6,367 nt of DNA from Campylobacterota bacterium (GCA_003646525.1 QMKU01000082.1:1-6367); one strand, 5' to 3'; positions 1 through 5,009 are shown, counted from the first letter of the stretch. Made by a program: numbers and translations. Notes: a model not told the origin generated them from the letters alone.

Positions 1-121
1 AAGGGGATTTGTGATGATGAATGGAGGGAAATAACTGATTTTGCGGGGGCTGGAGGGTGATTGTGGGGTTTTCCGTAGTTTTCAGTATCATAGTGTAAAT
101 TTACAGAGAAAGACTTATAAA

Positions 122-1057
122 ATGGAAAATAAAAAAACAGGCACAAAGCGTGTAGGATATATCTATGATCCAATCTATCTCAAGCATGATACTGGACTAG
201 GTCACCCAGAATCAGCCGCACGACTAGAGGCGATAGAGAAAGCAATTTCAGGGATGAAAAAATCTCTAATATGCCTCTCGCCTATCGTCGCATCGGATAT
301 GATCTTGCGACAAGTGCATCCGCAGACTCATATCGATCAGATACGAGATGTTTGTCAGAGTAGTGGCGCTATCGATCCAGATACAGTCTGTAGTCAGGAT
401 TCATACTGGGCTGCAGCTATGGCAGTGGGTGCTGGAGTTGTGGCAATAGATCGGATCGTGGCAGGGGATTTGGATCGTGCTTTTTGTGCTGTACGCCCTC
501 CCGGACATCATGCGACACCGACCAAAGCGATGGGGTTTTGCCTCTTTAACAATGTGGCAGTTACGGCACATTATGCCCAACTATTAGGATACAAAAAAGT
601 TATGATCGTAGATTTTGATGTACACCATGGCAACGGTACACAGGATGCTTTCTGGAGAGATGAGACTGTTTTTTATTTTGGTTCACATCAAGCTTTTGCC
701 TATCCTGGTACAGGTGCAGAATCTGAAATAGGCGAGGGCAGGGGCAAAGGATATATTGCCAATCATCCCGTGATGCCTGACAGTGGAGACAAAGAGCTAT
801 TGGAGATTTATGAAAAAGAACTTCCTAAAGCTTTTCATTTTTTTAAACCTGATATTTTGCTAGTCTCAGCTGGATATGATCTACATGAGAGTGATCCTTT
901 GGCATCACTCAAGGTAACGACTGAAGGAATTCGTCAGATTGTCCGAAATATCTTGGATCAGGCAGATATTCCAGCAATCTTTTTTCTGGAGGGTGGATAT
1001 GCCGTAGATGCCTTGGGTCAAAATGTCAAAGTGACCCTACAGGAGATGCTCAAGTGA
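122..1057 (+). CDS. Histone deacetylase family protein (class II-type zinc amidohydrolase)
   Basis: This 311-residue protein is a cytoplasmic zinc-dependent deacetylase/amidohydrolase of the HDAC/AcuC/acetylpolyamine amidohydrolase superfamily. Family motifs appear in order: HPESAARL (28-35), RPPGHHA (125-131) with the catalytic His pair H129/H130, GFCLFNNVA (138-146), DFDVHHGNGTQ (164-174) supplying zinc ligands D166 and H168, SAGYD...SDPLA (249-261) with zinc ligand D258, and LEGGY (289-293) with the transition-state tyrosine Y293. By analogy with HDAC8 and bacterial homologues all catalytic residues are present, so it should be active. The length matches bacterial class II-like enzymes. 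I chose ATG 122: the frame stays open back to a TTG at 41, but those 27 residues do not resemble the family, whereas the fold begins near VGYIYDP soon after 122. Only a weak AGAGAAAG stands in for a ribosome site. The substrate (acetyl-lysine, acetylpolyamine or other acylamide) cannot be read from sequence. Confidence 0.93.
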   Translation: MENKKTGTKRVGYIYDPIYLKHDTGLGHPESAARLEAIEKAISGMKKSLICLSPIVASDMILRQVHPQTHIDQIRDVCQSSGAIDPDTVCSQDSYWAAAMAVGAGVVAIDRIVAGDLDRAFCAVRPPGHHATPTKAMGFCLFNNVAVTAHYAQLLGYKKVMIVDFDVHHGNGTQDAFWRDETVFYFGSHQAFAYPGTGAESEIGEGRGKGYIANHPVMPDSGDKELLEIYEKELPKAFHFFKPDILLVSAGYDLHESDPLASLKVTTEGIRQIVRNILDQADIPAIFFLEGGYAVDALGQNVKVTLQEMLK

Positions 1058-1068
1058 AGGCTACTTCA
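1055..1068 (+). terminator. Weak hairpin over the deacetylase stop codon
   Basis: TGAAG and CTTCA form a 5-bp stem around a GCTA loop, with the stop codon TGA as the first three bases of the left arm. It is followed only by ATTTCTG, not a real T-run. It may slow or trim the deacetylase transcript, but it is too short to call a convincing intrinsic terminator. Confidence 0.2.
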
Positions 1069-1074
1069 ATTTCT

Positions 1075-1082
1075 GCTATAAT
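1075..1082 (+). promoter_or_regulatory. Extended -10 promoter for the thioredoxin/two-component cluster
   Basis: TGCTATAAT (1075-1083 region; hexamer TATAAT at 1077-1082) is a perfect -10 with a correctly placed TG extension, 33 bases before the thioredoxin ATG. There is no recognisable -35 at the right distance, which is usual for extended -10 promoters and common in Campylobacterota. The predicted start near 1089 would give a leader of about 25 bases carrying AAAGGA (1101-1106). Confidence 0.6.
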
Positions 1083-1114
1083 AACTGCCCAAGATTACCC
1101 AAAGGAATAGAATT

Positions 1115-1546
1115 ATGAATATTAATGTTGTCTGTCCCCACTGTTTGAAAGTCAATCGCATACCTCAAAAAGAGAGCTATACCAAAGCAAACTGTGGTTC
1201 ATGTAAAAACTCACTGCTTTCGAGTAAGCCAGTCTCAGTTGATATTCAAAGTTTTCAACAATTTCTACTCAATAGCAATCTGCCCCTTGTGGTAGATTTC
1301 TGGGCACCGTGGTGTGGACCTTGTCGTCAGATGGCTCCAGCATTTGAAGAAGCATCAGTAGCGATGTCCCTCAAGGCGCAATTCCTCAAAGTCAATACGG
1401 AAGAGCATCAGCAGCTAGGGGGCGAGTATGGTATTCGGAGTATTCCCACAATGGTGATCTTCAAAAATGGAAAAGAGGTAGACCGAATCAGTGGGGCTCT
1501 GAGTGTGCAAAGGATCCAAAACTGGGTTGCCCAACACAAAGCCTAA
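1115..1546 (+). CDS. trxC: Thioredoxin 2 (zinc-ribbon thioredoxin)
   Basis: This 143-residue cytoplasmic thiol-disulfide oxidoreductase is close in length to E. coli TrxC (139). The N-terminal zinc-binding module has two CXXC pairs, CPHC (7-10) and CGSC (27-30). The thioredoxin fold follows: LPLVVDFWAPWCGPC, with redox cysteines C67 and C70, the buried aspartate D61, and the cis-proline P111 in RSIPTMVIF. The zinc-ribbon plus WCGPC combination is diagnostic for thioredoxin 2, whose family members reduce disulfides and are linked to oxidative stress. There is no signal peptide. The ATG sits 8 bases after AAAGGA, behind its own extended -10. Only 14 bases separate it from the response regulator, so the two are probably co-transcribed. 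That is an unusual partner for trxC and hints at a redox role for the cluster. Confidence 0.93.
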   Translation: MNINVVCPHCLKVNRIPQKESYTKANCGSCKNSLLSSKPVSVDIQSFQQFLLNSNLPLVVDFWAPWCGPCRQMAPAFEEASVAMSLKAQFLKVNTEEHQQLGGEYGIRSIPTMVIFKNGKEVDRISGALSVQRIQNWVAQHKA

Positions 1547-1560
1547 AAGCAGGAGGATAG

Positions 1561-2238
1561 ATGTTGAAAGCAAGAGTACTATTACTAGAAGATGATGCCA
1601 ATCTCAATGAAACAATCACAGAATTTTTGGAAGATAATGACTATGAGGTAGAGAGTGTTTATGATGGCTATGAGGCAGAAGAGAAGCTCTATGAGCGGAA
1701 GTATGATTTGCTCCTTCTCGATGTCAATACTCCTGGACTCAATGGCTTTGAAGTTTTGAAAGAGGCTAGAAGCAAAGGAGTGGTTGCTCCAGCGATCTAT
1801 ATCACCTCATTGAGTAGTATGGAAGATCTAGAGCAGGGTTATGTCAGCGGTTGTGATGACTATATGCGGAAACCATTTGTGCTCAAAGAGCTGTTGATCA
1901 GGATGGAAACACTACTAAAGCGTGAATTTTATCATGAGAAAAAAGTCTATATTGAGATCGGCAACTCTGCTAAATATGATATTCAAAGCAATCTGCTAAT
2001 AGTAGAAAACAAGTCCATAGCACTAGGAAATAAAGAGTCTAAACTATTGAAGCTTTTTATGAAATATCCCACCGAAGTATTGTCGCATGAGCGTATTTAC
2101 GGACATTTATGGGATTATGAGGAAGAACCCAGCGATACAGCACTGCGTACCTACATCAAAAATCTTCGTAAAATTATCGGTAAGGATAGAATTGTTAGCA
2201 TCAAAAAACAAGGCTACAAGTTCACTACTGAGGAGTGA
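1561..2238 (+). CDS. OmpR-family response regulator
   Basis: This is a 225-residue two-component transcription factor. The receiver domain (about 4-120) has the acidic pocket E10-D12, phospho-acceptor D54 in LLLLDVNTPGLNGFEVL, T82 (YITSLSS) and K104 (RKPF). A C-terminal winged helix of the OmpR/PhoB type (about 130-222) follows, with the recognition-helix region SDTALRTYIKNLRKII and the wing IKKQGYKF. All phosphorylation residues are intact. Translation starts at ATG 1561, 4 bases after a perfect AGGAGG (1551-1556), the strongest ribosome site in the window. The gene is followed by, and probably overlaps, its kinase. OmpR-type regulators bind direct repeats spaced about 10-11 bp as tandem dimers. 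The phased TTCAC array at 4100-4138 is therefore a natural candidate target, by inference. The stimulus is unknown. Confidence 0.95.
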   Translation: MLKARVLLLEDDANLNETITEFLEDNDYEVESVYDGYEAEEKLYERKYDLLLLDVNTPGLNGFEVLKEARSKGVVAPAIYITSLSSMEDLEQGYVSGCDDYMRKPFVLKELLIRMETLLKREFYHEKKVYIEIGNSAKYDIQSNLLIVENKSIALGNKESKLLKLFMKYPTEVLSHERIYGHLWDYEEEPSDTALRTYIKNLRKIIGKDRIVSIKKQGYKFTTEE

Positions 2239-3379
2239 GAAAAAATCTCTCCTCCGTTTTTTGACACTTTATCTCCTTCTAGTCACTCTTCTCTTGTCTC
2301 TTCTCTCTCTCTTCTTTTATCAGAGTCAGGAAAAACTAATGTTTTCCAATCAGCGCACTATTTTGTCAAATTATGCCTACGAACAGATCAAGCGACTCAA
2401 GGCACTTCATCACTATTTCGATGATAGGCGAACCTACCCAAGAGATCATCGCTTCAAAAGTGCTATTTATGATATGGAAGATGTTCGGATCTTTTCTCTT
2501 CTTGAGAACCAACGAATCCACTTTGACGAAGAAATTTACCAGACAGGAGACAAGATACATTTTGTCAAAATACTTGACAATTATTACCTTGGGGCGAAAT
2601 ACCTGATCATTGAAGTTGATGACAATCATATCTGGCATGATGAGACGATAAGAACAATCACTATTTATGGATCACTGGTTTTTCTTTTTCTTTTTCTTTT
2701 TAGTTTTGTACTTGCCAAACTTTTTTTGAAACCGATGAGAGATTCTATTATGTTACTTGATCGTTTCATCAAAGATACAACCCATGAACTCAATACCCCC
2801 TTGAGTGCCATTCTCGCCAATATTGAGATGATGGACAAAAATATAATGGCAGATAAAAATCGTAAAAAACTTGATCGCATCACGGTTGCGGCCAAAACAG
2901 TTTCAACACTTTATGAAGATTTGACCTACTTAACTCTCGAACATGAACGAGACAATGAGGATGAGGTACTTGATTTGAGGAAAATTATTCTGGAGCGAAT
3001 TGATTATTTTGAGGCTCTCTCCCTGTCGAAACAGATTACGATTGAGCATGACTTGCACAAAGAACACTTTTTGATGGATCGAAAAAAATGCATCCTCGTC
3101 ATAGATAACCTTCTCTCAAATGCCATCAAATACAATACAAGGGGCGGATCAATATATATCGCATTGGATAAAGGCAGATTGATGATAGAGGATAGTGGAA
3201 TAGGCATAAAAGAGGAGAAAATACCTTATATCTTCGATCGCTATTTACGATTTAATAATAGTGAAGGTGGTTTTGGTGTGGGGTTGAGTATCGTCAAGAA
3301 GATAATAGATGAATATGCAGTACAGATCGAAGTGGATTCAAAGATGAAGCGAGGAACTAGGATGATATTGAGATGGTAA
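2192..3379 (+). CDS. Membrane sensor histidine kinase (partner of the 1561-2238 regulator)
   Basis: This inner-membrane kinase has about 395 residues if started at TTG 2192. TM1 lies near 20-43 (leucine-rich), a periplasmic sensor of about 110 residues follows, and TM2 near 155-178 is unusually rich in alternating F and L. The cytoplasmic core has an H-box (DTTHELNTPLSAI, phospho-accepting H198), an N-box (IDNLLSNAIKYN, 305-315), G1 (EDSGIG, 333-338) and G2 (GGFGVGLSIV, 359-368). There is no HAMP domain: H198 follows TM2 by only about 20 residues. The start is uncertain. No in-frame ATG lies close to the expected N-terminus; candidates are ATG 2087, ATG 2117, TTG 2192 and CTG 2228. The last would give an LRSEKKSLLRFL start and sits just before the regulator's stop. 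Whichever is right, the kinase overlaps the regulator and is probably translationally coupled. The sensor domain is not one I recognise and contains no cysteine. Confidence 0.9.
   Translation: MLASKNKATSSLLRSEKKSLLRFLTLYLLLVTLLLSLLSLFFYQSQEKLMFSNQRTILSNYAYEQIKRLKALHHYFDDRRTYPRDHRFKSAIYDMEDVRIFSLLENQRIHFDEEIYQTGDKIHFVKILDNYYLGAKYLIIEVDDNHIWHDETIRTITIYGSLVFLFLFLFSFVLAKLFLKPMRDSIMLLDRFIKDTTHELNTPLSAILANIEMMDKNIMADKNRKKLDRITVAAKTVSTLYEDLTYLTLEHERDNEDEVLDLRKIILERIDYFEALSLSKQITIEHDLHKEHFLMDRKKCILVIDNLLSNAIKYNTRGGSIYIALDKGRLMIEDSGIGIKEEKIPYIFDRYLRFNNSEGGFGVGLSIVKKIIDEYAVQIEVDSKMKRGTRMILRW
2679..2701 (+). repeat. Hexanucleotide TTTTTC microsatellite within the kinase TM2
   Basis: Three full TTTTTC units plus a final TTTTT make a perfect 23-bp hexamer repeat. 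It encodes the alternating Phe-Leu run of the second transmembrane helix. Because the unit is two codons, gain or loss of a unit would add or remove two membrane residues without a frameshift. Confidence 0.8.
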
Positions 3380-3705
3380 AGAAGTTGATAATCGTTTTCT
3401 TATTAACACTGACACTCTCTGCAAAAGATACTTATGAAAAAAATTGTGTCAAGTGCCATCAGGATTTGCCTATGTCACTGCAAAGAATGTTCATGCACTA
3501 TCTTTCGGTCTATAGCGGTGAGCAAAATACCAAGGCAGCACTAAAGCACTTTTTGCGTCATCCACGCAAAGATACCTCGGTAATGTCAGAACTTTTTTTA
3601 CAAAATTTTGCTGTGAAAGAACCATTAGATATCAGTGATAAGACGCTGAATGAAGCGATTGATATCTATTGGAATAAATACAAAGTTATCAGTAAGCTTA
3701 AGTAG
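3373..3705 (+). CDS. Small exported monohaem c-type cytochrome coupled to the kinase
   Basis: This 110-residue protein has a signal peptide (MVKKLIIVFLLTLTLSA, cleavage near 17/18) and a single haem-attachment site CVKCH (C25, C28, H29). It should be exported and carry one covalent c-haem in the periplasm. Beyond the motif it does not look like the class I c553 at 4556: it lacks the usual C-terminal M-K-G ligand region and is rich in charged helical sequence. Possible distal ligands are M34, M39, M41, H42, H61 and M71; the sequence does not decide. Its ATG (3373) lies inside the last codons of the kinase, an overlap of 7 bp with the stop at 3377-3379, so translation is probably coupled. Inference: it could be a haem accessory sensor for the kinase rather than a bulk electron carrier. 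I recognise no named family. Confidence 0.85.
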   Translation: MVKKLIIVFLLTLTLSAKDTYEKNCVKCHQDLPMSLQRMFMHYLSVYSGEQNTKAALKHFLRHPRKDTSVMSELFLQNFAVKEPLDISDKTLNEAIDIYWNKYKVISKLK

Positions 3706-3738
3706 CCTATAATATTTATTAGCTAATTAACATATAAT
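3686..3738 (+). promoter_or_regulatory. Promoter region with two TATAAT boxes upstream of the first Cys3 gene
   Basis: TATAAT at 3708-3713 is preceded after 16 bp by TTATCA (3686-3691), a fair -35. A second perfect TATAAT lies at 3733-3738, only 2 bases before the AAGGAGA ribosome site (3741-3747). A 10-bp perfect palindrome, ATTAGCTAAT (3718-3727), sits between them. The upstream box would give a leader of about 35 bases; the downstream box would start transcription inside the ribosome site and is less likely to be used. Confidence 0.45.
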
Positions 3739-3754
3739 AGAAGGAGAGATAGAT

Positions 3755-4078
3755 ATGAAAAAATTAATACTACTTGTTACAATTATTTCTTTTGCCATCA
3801 TAGGCACTAGTGTAGTAGTTCAGGCAGATGCCGCAAAAGGACAAAAGCTTTTTAAAAAGAAATTTAGAAAATCATGTCGTTTTTCTGGCGTACGATTTGC
3901 ACGCTATCATACACAAGAAGAGTGGGAAGCACTCTATAATGAGGGTAAATTTCCCGAAGAAGCTAAAAAGATTTGTCCTAGATTGGAACTTGGCAAGATC
4001 AAACCATCTTGGTGGTCTCATATCTATGATTTTTCCTATGAATACGCTACTGACAGCTCACATCTACCTAGTTGCTAA
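3755..4078 (+). CDS. Exported three-cysteine protein, paralogue 1 (cytochrome-like but no CXXCH)
   Basis: This is a 107-residue protein of unknown function. A signal peptide spans 1-24 (cleavage after VQA). The mature part starts DAAKGQKLF, which resembles the beginning of small c-type cytochromes. Where CXXCH would be expected there is only KSCRFSG: one cysteine, C41, and no CXXCH anywhere. Conserved features shared with the paralogue at 4167 are C41, H52 in the HTQ..W motif, C74 in ICPRL, an aromatic-rich segment (IYDFSYEYA, 90-98) and a final PSC with cysteine C107 as the last residue. In the first 53 mature positions, 25 are identical to the paralogue. The ATG follows a strong AAGGAGA site by 7 bases. 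Whether it binds haem, another metal, or is held by a disulfide cannot be told; it may be a degenerate cytochrome or an unrelated fold. Confidence 0.85.
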   Translation: MKKLILLVTIISFAIIGTSVVVQADAAKGQKLFKKKFRKSCRFSGVRFARYHTQEEWEALYNEGKFPEEAKKICPRLELGKIKPSWWSHIYDFSYEYATDSSHLPSC

Positions 4079-4079
4079 A

Positions 4080-4101
4080 AGAGCAGTTCTCTGCTCTGTT
4101 T
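4080..4101 (+). terminator. Hairpin 1 base after the stop of the first Cys3 gene
   Basis: AGAGCAG (4080-4086) and CTGCTCT (4091-4097) form a perfect 7-bp stem with a TTCT loop, preceded by AAAA and followed by GTTT. The T-run is short, so it may be a weak intrinsic terminator, an attenuator or a 3' stabilising hairpin. It separates the two paralogues and directly abuts the phased repeats. Confidence 0.5.
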
Positions 4102-4138
4102 CACAATCGCTTCACAATTTTTCACTATTCTTCACACT
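4100..4138 (+). promoter_or_regulatory. Four helically phased TTCAC direct repeats, probable regulator operator
   Basis: TTCACAAT (4100-4107), TTCACAAT (4111-4118), TTCACTAT (4121-4128) and TTCACACT (4131-4138) are direct repeats with starts 11, 10 and 10 bp apart, so all face the same side of the helix. OmpR-family regulators bind this kind of tandem direct repeat. The array ends 28 bp before ATG 4167. A -10 in the A/T-rich stretch just after it (for example TAAGAA, 4140-4145) would put the last repeats over the -35, a class II activator layout. No consensus -35 is visible, consistent with activator dependence. I saw no comparable array elsewhere in the window. Confidence 0.6.
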
Positions 4139-4166
4139 GTAAGAAATTAATTTTTAAAGGATCTAT

Positions 4167-4484
4167 ATGACTAAATTTTCTAAATTGGCTGTGGCTGCGC
4201 TTTTCGCGTTTGCAGTAATGGGTACAACTGCGACTGCTGATGTAGCAAAAGGACAGAAGCTTTATTCTAAGAAGCTCAAAGGAGCATGTGGTTTTACTGG
4301 TGCTAAGTTTGCTGCAAAGCATACTCAAGATCAGTGGCAAGAGATCAAAGATGCTGGTAAAATGAGTGATGAGCTCAAGACACTATGTCCAAAACTCAAA
4401 AAGTATAAAAATAAGTGGGATACTAATATTTTTGACTTCGTTTATGAGTATGCATCTGATTCAGGCAATGTTCCAAGCTGTTAA
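4167..4484 (+). CDS. Exported three-cysteine protein, paralogue 2 (cytochrome-like but no CXXCH)
   Basis: This 105-residue protein is clearly paralogous to the product of 3755-4078. It has a signal peptide (1-24, cleavage after TATA), then DVAKGQKLY. C41 lies in GACGFTG where a haem motif might be expected, H52 in KHTQDQW, C74 in LCPKL and C105 as the terminal residue of NVPSC. C41, H52 and C74 sit at exactly the same residue numbers in both proteins, with a two-residue gap only after position 77. The C-terminal 20 residues share 12 identities, including YEYA. It has a good AAAGGA site (4156-4161) 5 bases before the ATG. It is the only gene directly behind the phased TTCAC array, so its expression is probably regulated separately from its sister. 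Function is unknown; a periplasmic redox or metal-binding role is inference from its cysteines and cytochrome neighbours. Confidence 0.87.
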   Translation: MTKFSKLAVAALFAFAVMGTTATADVAKGQKLYSKKLKGACGFTGAKFAAKHTQDQWQEIKDAGKMSDELKTLCPKLKKYKNKWDTNIFDFVYEYASDSGNVPSC

Positions 4485-4499
4485 TTAGTCACAAGATTT

Positions 4500-4519
4500 T
4501 CCTGCTATTTTAAGCAGGA
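4500..4519 (+). terminator. Hairpin after the second Cys3 gene
   Basis: TCCTGCT (4500-4506) and AGCAGGA (4513-4519) form a 7-bp stem around a 6-base ATTTTA loop, starting 16 bases after the stop. It is followed by TTTAGATAG rather than a continuous T-run, so termination would be partial. It could equally be a processing or 3'-stabilising hairpin separating the Cys3 message from the c553 gene. Confidence 0.45.
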
Positions 4520-4528
4520 TTTAGATAG

Positions 4529-4534
4529 TATAGT
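4529..4534 (+). promoter_or_regulatory. Possible -10 box for the cytochrome c553 gene
   Basis: TATAGT lies 21 bases before the ATG at 4556, with ribosome site AAGGGA at 4545-4550. No good -35 is seen, because the preceding hairpin occupies that region. Read-through from the regulated Cys3 promoter is an alternative. Confidence 0.3.
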
Positions 4535-4555
4535 AAAAATTATTAAGGGATATAT

Positions 4556-4852
4556 ATGAAAAAAATCGCAATCGCAATGTTATTCGCAGGCTCTACACTT
4601 TTGATGGCAGACGGTGCCGCTTCTTATGCTAAATGTGCAGGATGTCATGGTCAAAATGGTGAAAAAGCTGCACTCGGAAAATCTGTAATCATCACAGGTC
4701 AAGATGCTGCAAAAACTGTAGAGCAACTTCAGGGTTACAAGGCTGGTACGCTTAATGTACACGGAATGGGTGGTGTTATGAAAGGTCAAGTAGCTTCTTT
4801 GGATGATGCTGGTATGAAAGAAGTAGCTGACTATATCGCTGCAATGAAATAA
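4556..4852 (+). CDS. Cytochrome c553-like monohaem protein
   Basis: This is a 98-residue periplasmic class I c-type cytochrome. A signal peptide (1-18, MKKIAIAMLFAGSTLLMA) is followed by DGAASYAKCAGCHGQNG with haem motif CAGCH (C27, C30, H31). The C-terminal MKGQVASLDDAGMKEVADYI segment is typical of the epsilonproteobacterial c553 family; M75 in MKG is the likely distal iron ligand, with M71 as the alternative. The mature size of about 80 residues fits c553. Its family role is to shuttle electrons between the cytochrome bc1 complex and periplasmic or terminal oxidases and peroxidases. It stands 71 bases after the second Cys3 gene, beyond a hairpin, so it may be an independent unit or partly dependent on the upstream regulated promoter. 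It is followed by a terminator. Confidence 0.93.
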   Translation: MKKIAIAMLFAGSTLLMADGAASYAKCAGCHGQNGEKAALGKSVIITGQDAAKTVEQLQGYKAGTLNVHGMGGVMKGQVASLDDAGMKEVADYIAAMK

Positions 4853-4873
4853 TTCGTTTATTGTTTCACCCTC

Positions 4874-4912
4874 CTTCAAGGCTTTCGGGTCTTGGAGATT
4901 CCCCATTTTTTT
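4874..4912 (+). terminator. Probable terminator after cytochrome c553
   Basis: CTTCAAGGC (4874-4882) pairs with GTCTTGGAG (4889-4897) as a 9-bp stem with two G-U pairs and a TTTCGG loop. Seven Ts follow at 4906-4912, then AA and six more Ts. The T-run starts 8 bases after the stem rather than directly at it, so the geometry is imperfect, but position and composition fit an end of transcription. Confidence 0.5.
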
Positions 4913-4950
4913 AATTTTTTCTCTCTCATTCTCACTCTCTTTCAGTTCCA

Positions 4951-4978
4951 TTGGATAAAATACCAAAAACAATATAGT
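4951..4978 (+). promoter_or_regulatory. Sigma-70-type promoter for the ABC-F gene
   Basis: TTGGAT (4951-4956) and TATAGT (4973-4978) are separated by 16 bp. The predicted start near 4985 gives a leader of about 25 bases containing AAGGA (4999-5003). It lies downstream of the c553 terminator, which fits a new transcription unit. Confidence 0.45.
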
Positions 4979-4998
4979 GATGCTTTGCGTCATTTTAC

Positions 4999-5003
4999 AA
5001 GGA
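4999..5003 (+). promoter_or_regulatory. Ribosome site that fixes the ABC-F start at GTG 5010
   Basis: AAGGA lies 6 bases before GTG 5010. In-frame ATG 4980 and GTG 4977 exist upstream but have no ribosome site and overlap the predicted -10. Starting at 5010 gives a leader (VLSTVNLTQRYG) that lines up without gaps with the YbiT N-terminus as I recall it. Confidence 0.65.
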
Positions 5004-5009
5004 AGCATA

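Noticed and set aside
1..60. Possible 3' end of an upstream gene (frame 1 open to TGA at 58-60; frame 2 open to TAA at 32-34)
   Set aside because: Twenty residues or fewer in either frame, with no recognisable motif; there is not enough to call a coding region.
41..121. TTG at 41 as start of the deacetylase, adding 27 residues
   Set aside because: The extension does not resemble the family's N-terminus, and ATG 122 directly precedes the start of the fold.
3828..4142. 104-codon + strand frame overlapping the first Cys3 gene
   Set aside because: It is out of frame with a protein that has a signal peptide, a strong ribosome site and a paralogue; no such support for this frame.
3755..4484. CRISPR, mobile element or toxin-antitoxin explanation for the tandem small genes
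   Set aside because: There are no spacer-like arrays, transposase, inverted terminal repeats or toxin/antitoxin-like features; both proteins have signal peptides and are simple paralogues.
4865..4888. TTCAC/TTCAA/TTCGG at about 10-bp spacing as a second operator
   Set aside because: Only one copy matches TTCAC; the others fall in the terminator stem and a pyrimidine-rich context, so coincidence is more likely.
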